From: Chaetoderma sp. LZ-2023a | Taxonomy: Eukaryota; Mollusca; Caudofoveata; Chaetodermatida; Chaetodermatidae | Length of the DNA stretch: 64,000 nt | Assembly: GCA_034401795.1 (NCBI GenBank) | Contig: CM067367.1 | Coordinates: forward strand, 81,895,843 to 81,959,842 | Direction: 5' to 3' | In this document: positions 10,889-22,747 of the stretch, one piece after another | How the letters are laid out: each line of letters opens with the position of its first letter | How positions within the stretch are numbered: position 1 is the stretch's first letter | Made by a program: the position numbers and the translations under genes | Notes under the pieces: generated by a model | What the model was told of the DNA's origin: nothing | The model's database searches: none | Seen by the model: only the letters and a program-made list of their open reading frames with translations

Positions 10889-11465
10889 TTAAAGGAAACC
10901 TCACCTTATCTTATGTTAACCATTCACGTGATAGAATTCTTGACATTTTAGGTTGTTATGGTGTCGATAACGTAAGCTATTCAGGATTTAGTAGCTAAAT
11001 GTAGATACATTTCTATAGCCTATGATGGCTGCCATGATTTCCAACCAATCAGAAAAACGCTCGCGTGTCTGCCTCAGTATATGCGCTCAGTCGTATAGGT
11101 GCCCGTTATAGTTTGGTAATGTGGTATAAAAGGAATCGCACAGGTGAGCTGTTGAATAGTTAGAAACTGATTTGACTGGAAATATTCAACAGCTCACCTG
11201 TGCGATTCCTTTTATAGCGCATTACCTCAACAAAATGAGTATTATATAATGAAGAATGTAATGCATTGACACGTACATGACATCACACGCCATCGTTTGA
11301 GAAGAAAAAATGGTGGCGGTCACTGTTCAACGTGTACGCGGTATTACAAAGCAGATACATGTGATACAGGTATGGGAATGTGATAGGATATGAATGATAT
11401 GATATCTATAGAATATAATCTATCGGTGCAATGCAACATCTGAGATGAGATTAGCATCCCTTTAA
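10889..11465. mobile_element. K MITE (T2/Kolobok-like), 577 bp
   Basis: The left end reads TTAAAGGAAACC and the right end, inverted, TTAAAGGGATGC. Both fit the TTAAAGGRR end rule described for T2/Kolobok MITEs, with the TTAA target included. The centre (about 11119-11224) is an extended palindrome containing the M1-type core plus arms reading TATAAAAGGAATCGCACAGG. A second copy lies inverted at 25896-26400, and their homology covers the whole element, not only the core. Confidence 0.7.
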
Positions 11466-11469
11466 CTCT

Positions 11470-12200
11470 GTTTCTGTTATTCCGCTTTTGTAGTATTGTG
11501 TTTGTAGTTGTATTGTGTGGTTTCATCATAATGTACTTGTATTGTTATGCGCTTGGTGCATTGTCTTGCAATAATATACAATTTAAGCCAGACTATTGAG
11601 TAATATACAGGTATTTTGATGGGGGAAATGCTGCTGTTTTTGGAAGCAAGAGGTCTATGTCGAATTAGATTTAAAAGCAAACAAATGATGGACTGAAGCG
11701 GATTCTGCATCAAATATTTATTTCGCATAGTTTGTGAGCCAACCTATTTGCCCATTCACCGACACCTCTGTCTAAGCCCTGCACGCCATTTAGACAGCAC
11801 TGCGATCGATACACTTTAAATAACGACATAATATATCATATAGTCAATGTTTCTTTAATGGCTATGACACTAAAATAATGATAAATTTGTTTGAAATGGC
11901 CTTATCTATTACCACAGCTAATCTGTTGTATAATGCTGTCGCAATAATGGCGTTGTTTTGATTACATTAAGTCATTATCACTGAGGGGGGGGGGGGGCAT
12001 CCTCAGCGTATCCATGTATCCTTTTTTAAAAGATTAATAGAAAATGAACACACCATGCAACATATGTGATGAAATCGATCGGGTTCCACAAACTAGAGCT
12101 GACATCCATGAAGAACCCGTTTAACTATTACGTATGCGTCATGGTGGTTTTTGAGCTGGTTTGGAATGCTGCTCTTCCATTAGGCATACACATATTCAGG
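11470..12200. other. no recognised feature
   Basis: AT-rich, with one run of Gs at about 11985-11997. Nothing else supportable. Confidence 0.45.
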
Positions 12201-12204
12201 ATTC

Positions 12205-12612
12205 TGCACACACGCCTGCATGCATGCACGCACGCACGTACGCACGAACTGACGCACTCACGCACGCACGCGCACACGCACGTACACACATAACTATACA
12301 CACTCACACGCACACGCATGCGCATGCGTACATGTGTACATCCATGTACGTGCACGTGCATGTGCATTTGCTCCTGCACACGCACAAGTACAGACATACA
12401 CACACAAACGCATACGCACACACGCACACGCGCACGCACCCGCCTAGGGACACTGCACGCACACACACGGACACACACAACTACACAAGCACCCACACAC
12501 ACGAGCACGCGCATGCGCGCACGCACACATGCATATGCATGTGCAAGCGGGTACTCACACAAACTCACACACCCACACGCACGCAGGCAAATACGCACAC
12601 GCACACACACAA
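12205..12612. repeat. AC/ACGC-rich cryptic simple repeat
   Basis: About 400 bases of mixed CACA, CGCA and TGCA steps. Every long ORF crossing it is low-complexity Thr-His or Cys-Val and not a gene. Confidence 0.9.
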
Positions 12613-12777
12613 CATAAACCAATTAATCAATGCTACAGAACTAGCTGATATTGCAGCACTTATGTTTCCATGTTCTTTTGAACAATATGGATATATATAA
12701 ACACAATGCCATGAACTTACTGTTTCCTAGTATTTCTAACATCGACGACACAAACCGTCTTTATCACTATTTCTGTA

Positions 12778-12783
12778 CACGCT
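12778..12783. repeat. Polinton target-site duplication, left
   Basis: CACGCT directly before the left terminus AGTAGTC, repeated exactly at 21035-21040. Confidence 0.85.
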
Positions 12784-13735
12784 AGTAGTCAAGGGGGAGG
12801 CTGACTGCTATTATTCTTCTGTGATGATTGATGGGTATAGGCACGCGGCCAAGTGCAATTGTTGGAGAACAATAGCCGCCAGCAGGTTCCCTCCTGTCAA
12901 AAAATGATTGATGTGTGCATGACGACAAGTGCAATTCGTTCTAAATGAGTGGGTGGCTGCTGTTGTTCATGCAGGTGTCCGCTCCAAATGGGCGCCTACA
13001 GGCTATTGTCCGTTATGATGTGCTAATGGATAGATTAATTTGATTTTAAATAGGTGGCGCATGCGCGTGCTGTAAGTAACATATTAATTAGGTGGGCGGC
13101 GGTAGCCCCTGGTAGCCATCCCCCCACCCCCTTGTGGTTAAAATGATATTTATGCCTCAGTCATTTAATGTTCAACAAAATCAGATGGCAGTCATTTAAT
13201 TATTAAATTATTGGTGTCGAACAATGTCCACTGCATGTCCGTCAATGTTGATGAATAATGACGTCCTGAGCACCCTTGTCATGTTTAATGTATTAATTAG
13301 GTGTTTCACTTATGAACAATATCACACAGACATTTAGAACAATAGTGTTCAGCAGCCACCTGCATGAACAAAATGTGTTCCCAGTCATCTAAAAATCAGA
13401 GCGTTGCATTACACTGGTAATAGGTAAACTTATCGATGTTGTATAATATTATATAGATAATAACCATGTATCTATCGTATTTAATGAGATTCTTTAACGT
13501 GGCTGTCATTTAGTTATTAAATTTTCAAAAATATGAACTAAATGTGTTCCCAGTCATTTAATTTTCAAAAAATCAGAGTGTTGCGTTACACGAGTAATAT
13601 ATAAATGTAAAGTTATTGATGTTGTATGTATAATATTATATAGATAGTAATCATGTATCTATCGTATTTAAGGCGATATATGTCTTTAAAGTGGCAGTCA
13701 TTTAATTATTACATTTTCAAAAAATGTTGTGCTAT
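12784..13735 (+). repeat. Polinton left terminal inverted repeat
   Basis: Pairs with 19895-21034 in inverse orientation. Shared landmarks are GTAGTC--GGGG--GCTG at the tip, CAAGTGCAATTGTT, ATTGGTGTCGAACAATGTCC, CACCCTTGTCATGTTTAA, CACCTGCATGAACAAAATGT and TTATCGATGTTGTATAATAT. Internally, a segment of about 150 bp is duplicated (around 13375-13500 and 13545-13700), which is not seen on the right side. GAACAATAG recurs many times here and up to 14030. Confidence 0.8.
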
Positions 13736-14280
13736 ACAGGTGGATCCTTTTTTTCTTTACTGGGAACAGTAAGTTTTCCTAGTGTTAATACTATTTTTTT
13801 GGAAACCATGCTGCTGATCATTGTTGAACGTTTTTTCATAAAATACGGTTTTCATATCGCAGACTATAAAATACATTAATTATACTGCACGAGAGCACAT
13901 CGGCCACCTGCATGAATGATAGCACACATCCGGTCATTCAGAACAATAGCGTACAGCACCCACTTATGAACAATAGTTCCAGCTGACACTTATGAACAAT
14001 AGCGCACAGTGACCACATGCATGAACAAAATGGGTTCTAGTTAGTATAAAAGTGATATGATTTAACATAAACGCAACCTGCTATAAAATTGATTGAAGAC
14101 GTTAATAGAATTGTGTTAAAATAAAGATTGAGAGTGTAATGCGTAAAGAAGTTGTCAATACATAGCGAACTTATTCTCTCGATAGTGATCTTGTTTCTTA
14201 AAGTGAGTAGTGGACTATATTTGACCATTTAGCATTAGGATATTGTCCAAAACAAGACTAGTGACTACATGACAAACTTT
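13736..14280. other. Polinton internal non-coding segment
   Basis: AT-rich, with extra GAACAATAG/CCACCTGCATGAA words at 13900-14030 that look like a partial second copy of the inverted-repeat sequence. No supported gene. Confidence 0.45.
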
Positions 14281-14420
14281 ATGCAGCAAATATCCACTTA
14301 CTAATGATGATCTTAATCAATATGTGCAGCATGTTGACCCTGAGATAGTGAGCAATAATGAACAATTTCTAATAGATATGACAAGTGCCTATCTTCGATC
14401 AAACAGATCAATGCGCTGTT
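14281..14420 (+). pseudogene. broken upstream copy of the leader-ORF repeat
   Basis: ATGCAGCAAATATCCACTTA followed by ACTAATGATGATCTTAATCA repeats the opening of the ORF at 14442, with deletions that break its frame. It is a third copy of the module found twice inside that ORF. Confidence 0.5.
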
Positions 14421-14441
14421 CAAAATTAAACTAGGGACGAC

Positions 14442-15134
14442 GTGGCGAACAGTATGCAGCAAATATCTGCATGCATTTCATTCACTAATGATGATCTTAA
14501 CCAATATTTGCATGTGGTTGACACTGAGCTATTGAACGATAATGATCATTTTCTAACTGAATATTTAGATAGTGGCATTGTGCCTGCTCTTACTGCCATC
14601 TCGATGGATGCAGATATTATTCAGCAAATATCTGACTGTTTACCACACGCTGATGTACCTTCTTCTAACCAGCCTCAGTACGATGGAGTATTGGATTATA
14701 CAAACTATCTAAATGAGCCTACACAACAAGTGCCTATCTTCGATCAAACAGAATGTCAAATCGTGCAAAGTGTTTCGAACATTACGCATCAAATATCTGC
14801 ACTCATTCCACTCACTAATAATGATCATAATCAATATTTGTTGTGTGATGCCCAGGTTCTTTCGATCAATAATGATCAATTCCTCTTATATAATGGCGTA
14901 GCATATGCTCCTATCCAACCTCATGTAGGTGGCTCTCTGTTCGACTATTCGGACTATTTAACATTGAAGACTATATGTAAGTTCCATAGTAGAAAATATC
15001 ATATTGATGGTACTGAACATAGTGTATCATTTAAGAAATATCCTATTGCTGATTCGCCATTAACTCATTTAGAGTTTATATCAGGCACTGTTCAAACTCT
15101 GCTCGATACGTATAGCACCTATAGATATGTTTAA
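14442..15134 (+). CDS. Polinton leader ORF, internally repetitive, 230 aa
   Basis: Open frame of 230 residues. Residues about 5-42 and 115-150 are two copies of one module (QQISACISFTNDDLNQYL and HQISALIPLTNNDHNQYL). Shorter echoes such as IIQQISDCLPHADVP and repeated DYTNYL/DYSDYL also occur. It is acidic, Asn/Asp/Gln-rich, with no signal peptide or membrane segment visible. The last 60 or so residues (ICKFHSRKYHIDGTEHSVSF to VQTLLDTYS) resemble the extreme N-terminus of Polinton polymerases, so the ORF may be a repeat-bearing N-terminal extension of that gene rather than a separate protein. I do not recognise the repeated module. ORF integrity amid a badly decayed gene is notable, but no function can be assigned. 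Confidence 0.55.
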   Translation: MANSMQQISACISFTNDDLNQYLHVVDTELLNDNDHFLTEYLDSGIVPALTAISMDADIIQQISDCLPHADVPSSNQPQYDGVLDYTNYLNEPTQQVPIFDQTECQIVQSVSNITHQISALIPLTNNDHNQYLLCDAQVLSINNDQFLLYNGVAYAPIQPHVGGSLFDYSDYLTLKTICKFHSRKYHIDGTEHSVSFKKYPIADSPLTHLEFISGTVQTLLDTYSTYRYV

Positions 15135-18100
15135 TCAAATGACCATGTAACAATGGAGATCATTCAATCAGCGTTGGATATGCCTATCATGATGGATTTT
15201 CTGATATAGAATAAAATTACAATGGATCACATTTTGGATTCGATTGAAAAAGTAATTCAGTCAAACACTGAATGCAAGCTATCAGATGGCTTTGAGCTTC
15301 ACGTTTTTCGCATTGAGGACTGCAACTCTGGCAGGTGGCATGATATTCACCATGCTGTGGTCGAGTATAAGTATTTAAATCTGCTAAATATATATTGCGA
15401 TGATAAGGACGAGTACAAGCGCATCGAAAAATGTATTATACCTGTCCATGCCAAATATCCATTCTGTTTCGCAGCTGGTATATATTTAGACATAAAAGTT
15501 ATCGAGAAAACCATCAATCACATCGCTAAACACAAATGGCACAATTTGATACAAAATAAAACATATCAGACGCATATGGCACATGAGTTTTATGCAGCAT
15601 GTTGTATTCCTGAATGCGAGATTAATACTACTGACAGGTCGAAATTTTATCAACATTTCAGCAACGAATTTAGTATCCGAGTCTACTCCGAGTCAACGCA
15701 TGAATGTCTATTCAGTAATGACTCTACTACTACTCAACCATCAATATATCTTTTACATTCGGAATGCAGTAATCACATTTCATTAATAACATCTATCACT
15801 GCATTTCTTATGGTGTGGAATTACTGTCCCCATTGCGATGTATCATAGAGTAATACTCACGATTGCATAGCACTCTGTTGCCGATGTTTCTCTGCTAAAT
15901 CAGCTATTAATGCATGCAATTCTACAGTGACATTGCATATGATAATATGCAATGATTGTCATCATAAGTTTCATAATGGGCAATGTATGAGAAATCATCG
16001 TGCAAATGGGACATGCAAAATCATAAAGGCCTGTCCCCTCTGCTTCGCACATGTACATAAACGTAGTGATGAACACGTATGCGGAATGACTAAATGCCAT
16101 GCATGTAAAGATAAGTGTAATGTTAATGAAGAACATATTTGTTTTCATAAAGTAATTGATGAAACTGCTATGTCATTATCACATGAAAATGGGTGATGAG
16201 GATCTAACGTATGAATCTTACCAAAAATACATCATTTATGATACTGTAACATATTTAGAACCCGTTAACAATACGGACACTAATATTGTCAGTGACCATA
16301 AAGTTAATGGTAGCGAACATATGCTGTGACACCTGCATTTAGCAATCACTAAAACCTAAGTGTGCTACATGTCACTGAGGCATGAATAATGGATATGTTC
16401 GTTTTCATGGGTTAGATGCTATGGATCAGTTTGTTAAATGGTTAACGCACATAAAATCTAAGTGTGTTAAAACATGTCAATCGAAATTATGTTTTCTCTG
16501 ACCACCAGATTATTGCACATAATGTGCATGCATATGATTCACTTTTAATCATTCAATGCATATGCAGGTGCATTAACCTTCTTCTAAAACCATCAAACAT
16601 CATCATGCATGACCGTTCAATTCTCTCATTTCAAATAGGAACAATTCATTTCATCGATTCCATTAACTATTTTCCTCTTTCATTACATAAGGTCGGCAAT
16701 GCTTTTAATCTTCCTGTGCACAACGGAATATTTCCCCATCAGCTGAACTTGCCTCAGTATTTGGGTACAGTAATACCCTTTCCTGAGAGGAGGTATTCGG
16801 TGTGCAAAATATGAAAGGAAATGAACTGCTCCAATTTGATTGATGGGCCAATGAGCTGATATCTAGAGACGCACACTACGATGTCAATAAAAATCCAATT
16901 GAATATTGTAACAATGATGTAACCGTCTTACATTTAGCCATGTCTAGATTTAAGTCCTTAATTTCTGAATCAATGGATGGGATAACGCTAGCAGGTGTTA
17001 TAATGTAGCATATCACACTTTTTGTCTATGCCCTGATAGCAGTCAGACTTTACCCGACTACTCACTAAGAGCAAAACATGCATATAGCATGATCGCTGTT
17101 GAATGGATGGAATGGGTAAGGTTCAGTGATGCTTACCAAATCTTACATGCGCTAAACCAGGGTGAGCAAACGGTTTGTGGGCACTATGTAGATAGCTTAG
17201 CTCCATGCGAAGATATTAGTTTCGAGTTTTGTGGGTGTAAATTTCACAGTCATGAGTCAGATTGCTGTGGCAATAAACGTGAGCAGACATATACACCATA
17301 CGGTGATCAGACATACAAAGAAGTACATTCCGCTCTTCACTATCACATTTCAGTATTTTAATCGCATGGATATATGGTGAGAATTATGTGGGAATACGAG
17401 TTTAAGAAACTAATCGCAAATACCGATGGACTAAATGATTTTATCACTGACTTGAACTTGTGATGTGATGCACTATTTGGTGGGCACACATCCGCAATTC
17501 TATTATTTCTGGAAGTGGATGAACATACTAAGCTAGTATATTTAGACTTCATTTCCATGTACCCATCAGTGATGAAACAATGTCGTTTTCCAGAAGGTAC
17601 ATACGAGGTAGTAAGAGACGAGGATTTGAAGACAGTGCATGACTTCTTTGGTCTTATTAAATTCAAAGTCCTCCCTCCTCTTGATTTATACTTTCCTGTA
17701 TTACCTACTAGAATAAGTAAGCGGCTCGTGTTTGGACTATTTGCCGAATGCGCAAGAATCTGTCAATCTACCATAAATGAATAATTATGCAGAAAACCAA
17801 TGTTCCTTATGTGAGATTTGGACCACTCCTGAGCTACAGTTAGCTATTCACCATGGTTATATCATTAAAAAGATGTACGAAGTCTGGCATTATCCTGAGT
17901 CATCACAATATGAACAACATGGTGATAAGGAACTATTTTCTGAATACATTACCCGCTTCCTCAAAATTAAGCAGGAAAGTAGTGGGTAAACAGACTGGGT
18001 TTGTAGTGAAAGCAATAAAGAGTGCTATATACAAGAGTACAATGTGTATGAGGCTATACAACTTGACCCAGCGAAAATATCAAATAATCCGGCTTTAAGT

Positions 18101-18660
18101 TTTGGAGCTAAATCTGGATGGAATATTTTGTGGGGCCATTTTTCGCTATGTGATCATGATGGTATCAACGCGAAAAGAGCTACTAGAGCTTTTGAGGGAT
18201 AAAAGTAAATCTGTCAGCAGCATTTCATTCCTCAATGATAATCATTTAATGGTATTGTACTCAGTCAATGAAGAGTATATCGATTCCCCATTAAATACCA
18301 ACTGTATTCTTGCATCTTTCGTGACAGCTTAATGGCGAGTATAACTATATAAAGTCTTGTCCTTACTCGGTCGCCACGTAGCCTATCATTATATGGATTC
18401 CGTGGTATTTAGTAGCCATGAAGGTGAGCTGACCATTCAAGATCGAAGTGGGTATCTAGGTTCTTGGATGAATGAAATCCCCTCCGACTATGAGTTAACA
18501 AGATTTTGTGCACTCGTGCCAAAACTATAGTCCTGAAATGAAGCGTCGCGATGACCCATCGATTGTAAAACAGGTATCAAATGTCAAAGGTTTAATGCTA
18601 TGTACTGAACAATCAAAACAAGTAAATTTTGATGTGATGACAAAATCCATCGAATAAATT
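14950..18660 (+). pseudogene. polB: Polinton protein-primed DNA polymerase B, decayed
   Basis: Many frameshifts and stops, but the family B domain order is preserved. An N-terminal region (from 15222) contains EKVIQSNTECKLSDGFELHV. A cysteine/histidine-rich zinc-binding stretch (about 15820-16170) lies in the same frame after one TAG at 15846. The 3'-5' exonuclease follows: AHNVHAYDS and HFIDSINYFPLSL near 16510-16690, NGIFPHQLNLPQYLG near 16720-16770 and CNNDVTVLHLAMSRFK near 16905. Next come EWMEWVRFSDA and FEFCGCKFH at 17100-17260. Palm motif A is YLDFISMYPSVMK at about 17540. A motif B-like GWNILWGHF lies near 18117-18143. Motif C reads YHYMDSVVF at about 18390, where Y-x-D-T-D-S is expected, so one catalytic Asp is lost. 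The thumb region follows with GYLGSWMNEIP. It would replicate the element DNA from a protein primer. It is clearly non-functional here. Confidence 0.88.
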
Positions 18661-18884
18661 ATAAACGATGGTGAAATTACGGATAGTAATAGTGTACTAC
18701 TAAGCTACCCATCTAAGATCACACGCACATCTCAATTTAGAATACTTTCAGTCAATAGTAGGAAGATCTTCAGACCCGTCTTCAAAAAACGAATTTTGAA
18801 ACTGTGCAATTTATCTTCTGTTCCATATGGTTACACTAGCGTAGTATAAATATAAATAGTAACGATGTACTGCTATTGTTCAAC

Positions 18885-19700
18885 GGTGTGTATGACGTCA
18901 TGGTTAATGCACAACATTGATGTAATATATGATAAACAACTGTTAATGCCATAATATTGGTGCCTTTAATTAATATATCGGGCTTAACCATTTAATGGCG
19001 AAACCATCCATAGCCTCCCTCCTTAGTGGTCTATCAACTATATATCTATGCTGTTGAATATAACGAAACTAACATGAATGCGAGGTGGTAGCTTCCGACG
19101 TCCTCGCACAGTCAAATTAGTTTCAAAATATTCATCAGACTTAAATAACAACTGCGTCATAATTTAGATACCTGTGGCAGTCATTCCGGTGGTAAATTTT
19201 CAAAATTAGTCTTCTCTCGGTCCTAAAATTGGGCTTCCTCTAACCCACTAAGGAGGGTGGCTATGGAGGTGTTTGCCATTAAAGGGATAAGCACAATATA
19301 TTATGTTCAGGACCAAATTTAGTCACTAAAGAGTTAAGTACTGATTTTTGCCAGTTGTGTATGGATTAGGTGCGTCACCAATATAATATATGTTAAACAA
19401 TTGATAACGCATAATCTCATTGCCTTTAATTAATATATTGTCTTAATATTGCAGTATTAGTAAACATATCATTGTATCGCAGTTTGATGCAGCACCAAAT
19501 TTATTCACTAAAGAGTAAATTACTGATTTGTACCAGTTGTGCATGATGTCATGGTTTAGGTGCATCACTGATGTAACAAATGTTAAGCAACTGTTAACAC
19601 CATAATATAGATACCCTTAATACCATTGCCTTGATTTGATATATTGTCTTAATATTGTAGCATTAGTAAACATATCATTGTATGATAGTTTGATGCTGCG
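18885..19700. repeat. roughly 190-bp tandem repeat, about 3 copies, with nested MITEs
   Basis: Copies begin near 18889, 19306 and 19500 and share GTATG, ATGTCATGGTTTAGGTGCAT, TGTTAAACAACTGTTAA, CCTTTAATTAATATATTGTC and AGTAAACATATCATTGTAT. The first copy is interrupted by a P MITE (18984-19290) that itself contains an M1-type core. Confidence 0.6.
18984..19290. mobile_element. P MITE with nested M1-type core
   Basis: The left end TTAACCATTTAATGGCG and right end GCCATTAAAGGGATAA are inverse to each other. The flanking CATAGCCTCCCTCCTTAGTG and its inverse are also present at both ends. An M1-type palindrome (CTGTTGAATATAACGAAACT ... GTTTCAAAATATTCATCAG) occupies 19050-19139. Confidence 0.65.
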
Positions 19701-19894
19701 TACTGGAATCATATTGATGTAATAATATGTTATATTATTTTACAATGTCTGTATTAAGAAGATTAAATGATTTAATGTGTTTACTCGTTGTTAATCATGC
19801 CATTGAATGGTGCATCCATCACCCCCACCTTCATAATAATCTTCACCTAACCATGAATGTTCTTAGAGATAAAAACAGGATGAGTGAAAGCATA

Positions 19895-21034
19895 TTTTAT
19901 ATGTAGAAAATGGTTTTGAAAATTCATATATGAAATGACTGCCTTCATAATAATAGTATCAGGATTATATACTGAAAAAGCACTTGACTAGTATATGCAT
20001 ATTTTTACTGAAAAACGTCACAATTATTTTATGTTGATGGTTTAAAATGGTTTACATACCATTGAAGGAACTATTTTCGAGGATAGGAAAAGTTATTTTT
20101 AAAAACCTTTCAACTGGAATGATTGGCTAAAACATATAGCCAGCCGGCACATGATGTTGTTTCAATGTTGAATTCACGTTGAAATCACGTCGTGTATGTC
20201 ATGTGCCTGTTGGGATATTTCATATGCCTAACTGTGGCTTGTTAAAGAATCTCCTTAAATACGATAGATAAATGATTATTATCTATATAATATTATACAA
20301 CATCGATAACTGTACCTATTACCCGTGTAACGCAATGCTCTGATTTTTAAAAAGTGTAATGACTGGGAACACATTTTGTTCATGCAGGTGGCCGCTGGAC
20401 ACTATTGTTCTAAATGTGCGTCTGTGTGCTATTGTTCATAAGTGGCCACCGTGCACTATTGTTCATACAGGTGCCTTTGATCGTGCACATAAACGCTATC
20501 CTTCAAAAAGCACTGTTCAATGCGACAATTTGGCATAGGAAGCCACAATTCTGTTTAGTTTCAAAATATTCTACTTTTCACTACAACCACGAGGGGGACG
20601 CACTGCACACCTAATTAATATGTTAAACATGACAAGGGTGCAGGGGACATCATTATGCATCAACGATGCCGCATATGCAGTGGACATTGTTCGACACCAA
20701 AACAATAACGTGCAGCCTACACCAATAGTGTTACACTAGGTGCGCAATGTCAGGCCATTGTTCTCGTATTGATCAACTCGGCACAACCTGACTGATACAT
20801 ATCAATCATTCAGAAAATTGAACAATTGCACTTGACCGCCTGACATATACACACCAATCATTCTGACAACAAAACAATATCACACAAACGCACATATGAC
20901 CTACACGACCGCATTGCTCATTACACCTGTCAAAACCAATTAAAAACCCATTAATCAAATTGATTATGAATTAATTAGCATTGTCACGCATGAGTGATTT
21001 AGATAAATAGCCGCCAGCGAACCCCTAGACTACT
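19895..21034 (-). repeat. Polinton right terminal inverted repeat
   Basis: Inverse match to 12784-13735. It is longer because it contains a small palindromic insertion (20138-20216) and a fragment of an M1 right arm (TTAGTTTCAAAATATTCTAC, about 20557-20576), neither present on the left. Confidence 0.75.
20138..20216. mobile_element. mini palindromic insertion in the Polinton repeat
   Basis: AGCCAGCCGGCACATGATGT at one side and the inverse CATGTGCCTGTTGGGAT at the other, with TTGAATTCACGTTGAA in the middle. It is absent from the corresponding place in the left inverted repeat, so it is a separate insertion of about 80 bp. Confidence 0.5.
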
Positions 21035-21040
21035 CACGCT
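21035..21040. repeat. Polinton target-site duplication, right
   Basis: CACGCT immediately after the right terminus GACTACT. Confidence 0.85.
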
Positions 21041-22020
21041 AGAAGAGAGGATGAAGCAACACTGCAATCTAGCCACAACATAACACTAACATCTAAACGT
21101 CAACAGATCACCAGGACATGATAAGATCAAACACCATATGATACACATAGTTCAAGCAGCAATACATCTTACTTATTCAAATTAGAAATAAAAATTTCTG
21201 CGAAGATGTACCACCCCAGCTTATAGAAACATCTCCTTTTTAAAAACCTCTTTTCAAAAGGGGAAATCGACAGGAACCGGTTAATAACACGCCGATTTCT
21301 GGTCTAAGCATTTGGGCAAATTAATGGAAAAAATAATGGTTGACCAAATCTACAGCAATTCTAGCTCAAATTATCGTTTTTACCGATTTCAATCAGGATT
21401 ATTATATGCTGTCGAAGGGTTTAAATGAACGAAACTCCGCTTGGGTGTAGCTTTCCCTGACACAGCCAACGCATTCGACAGAGTATGACATAGGGCCCTA
21501 TTAGCAACAAAATGGCATAAATATCAGCCTGACAAATAGCTCGCAGACTACAACAGAAAACAAAACATTCATGTAAATTAAACATTGTCATCGCAGTGTT
21601 GTTTGATGGCCTTAGAGAGTAGACTGCCATTATGTTAGAGGCATATTATGGGCACGAAGCCACGCCTCTATTGTTAGATCGTTCTAATAATTTGAATATC
21701 GGCCGGACAAGCGTCTAAGGCTAGCAGATTGTCGTCGTGCATACGATCCCCTCTCAATGAACAGCATCCGTATGTGATTTACGGCTGATTTAGACATAGA
21801 CGAGAAAAGACTAATTCAAAATTTAATAAATATTTGGGATCTAATTTGACTAGGGGCTTTTGATAACTTCCTGCCAAATTAGCAAAATATTCAAAGAATT
21901 AACTGAATATTTTACTTGGAATTTAGGTAATGTGATTCATAGTCCGAGTGGATAAGCTACCATAAATTGCAAAACCCGCCACCTAGGCGTATGCGCTTAT
22001 TGCATTGAGTGACAGTGATC
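21041..22020. other. no recognised feature
   Basis: No supported gene. A short split M1-like word (TAATTTGACTAGGGGC and AAATATTCAAAG) occurs near 21842-21897 and may be a core remnant. Confidence 0.4.
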
Positions 22021-22027
22021 GATTATT

Positions 22028-22196
22028 AAAAAAGTCAATTTGCAGGACAAGAGAAGACTATTTTTTGAAAATGTATCGCTGGAATGCCCGGCTCGATTCT
22101 CGAACCAAGTATTCCAGTAATACATTTTCAAAAATAGTCTTCTCTGCAAAATGCCATTTTTCATGACCCATCGCATTAAAAAGTAATTGAAAGTTA
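22028..22196. mobile_element. P MITE
   Basis: GTCAATTTGCAGGACAAGAG, a TGGAATGCCCGGCTCG arm with its inverse ending TATTCCAGTAATACATTTTC, and AATAGTCTTCTCTGCAAAAT. Outer ends are weak. Confidence 0.6.
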
Positions 22197-22747
22197 GGTT
22201 TTGAAATAGTGTACGCAATAGAAAATAGTCACGATTATTTGATTATTTAATTTGTAATCTTATAAATTCACGATTTAAAACATAATCGCGGTTTTCGATT
22301 TAATCACATAATCGCTCAAGCCTAGAACAACAGAAACAAAACGTGCAAGTAAATTAAACATAGGCATCTCACGAAAGTCTAAATGCAGGATTTCCACATG
22401 TTACCGGACCTTTGACACGCTACTGATTAAGACGCATACCTAATGTAGCTGAATCACAGATAATCTCCTAAGGAGTGTAATGGATGGCACGTTCATAACA
22501 CCATAAGGAATTACTTAATGCAACCTCATTAAAAGATGAGTATTATTGTGTGCATCCAATCACACCATCGTGAAACCAATCTGTTTGTTAAAAACACCGG
22601 AATCTATGCCGCCCTATCCAACACATACTCGGGGATAAATTGATCAAATGACTTTAAATCAACAAACCACATACAAGAATTATTACTAAAGGGTAATATA
22701 ATTATTAAGATCAATGAAGAAAATAATGTACCTTATTTTACGTGAAA

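Larger units (their letters stand above)
12784..21034 (+). mobile_element. Maverick/Polinton, 8.25 kb, shortened
   Basis: Both ends are intact. The left starts AGTAGTC and the right ends GACTACT, in long inverted repeats of about 1 kb, with an exact 6-bp duplication CACGCT outside. Six-bp duplications, AG...CT termini and long inverted repeats are the Polinton pattern. Inside is a decayed protein-primed family B DNA polymerase gene preceded by a repeat-rich ORF. Autonomous Polintons usually measure 15-20 kb and also carry an integrase, packaging ATPase, protease and capsid genes; I found none of these here. This is therefore a deletion derivative that kept its ends and polymerase. MITEs of families M1, P and a small palindrome were later inserted into it. 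Confidence 0.88.

Noticed and set aside
12128..12700. ORFs of 99-179 residues on both strands
   Set aside because: Low-complexity Thr-His, Cys-Val and Arg runs from an AC/ACGC repeat.
12784..21034. Integrated adenovirus-like or other virus instead of a Polinton
   Set aside because: No capsid or packaging genes were found, and the 6-bp duplication and termini fit Polinton integration; the polymerase type alone does not separate the two.
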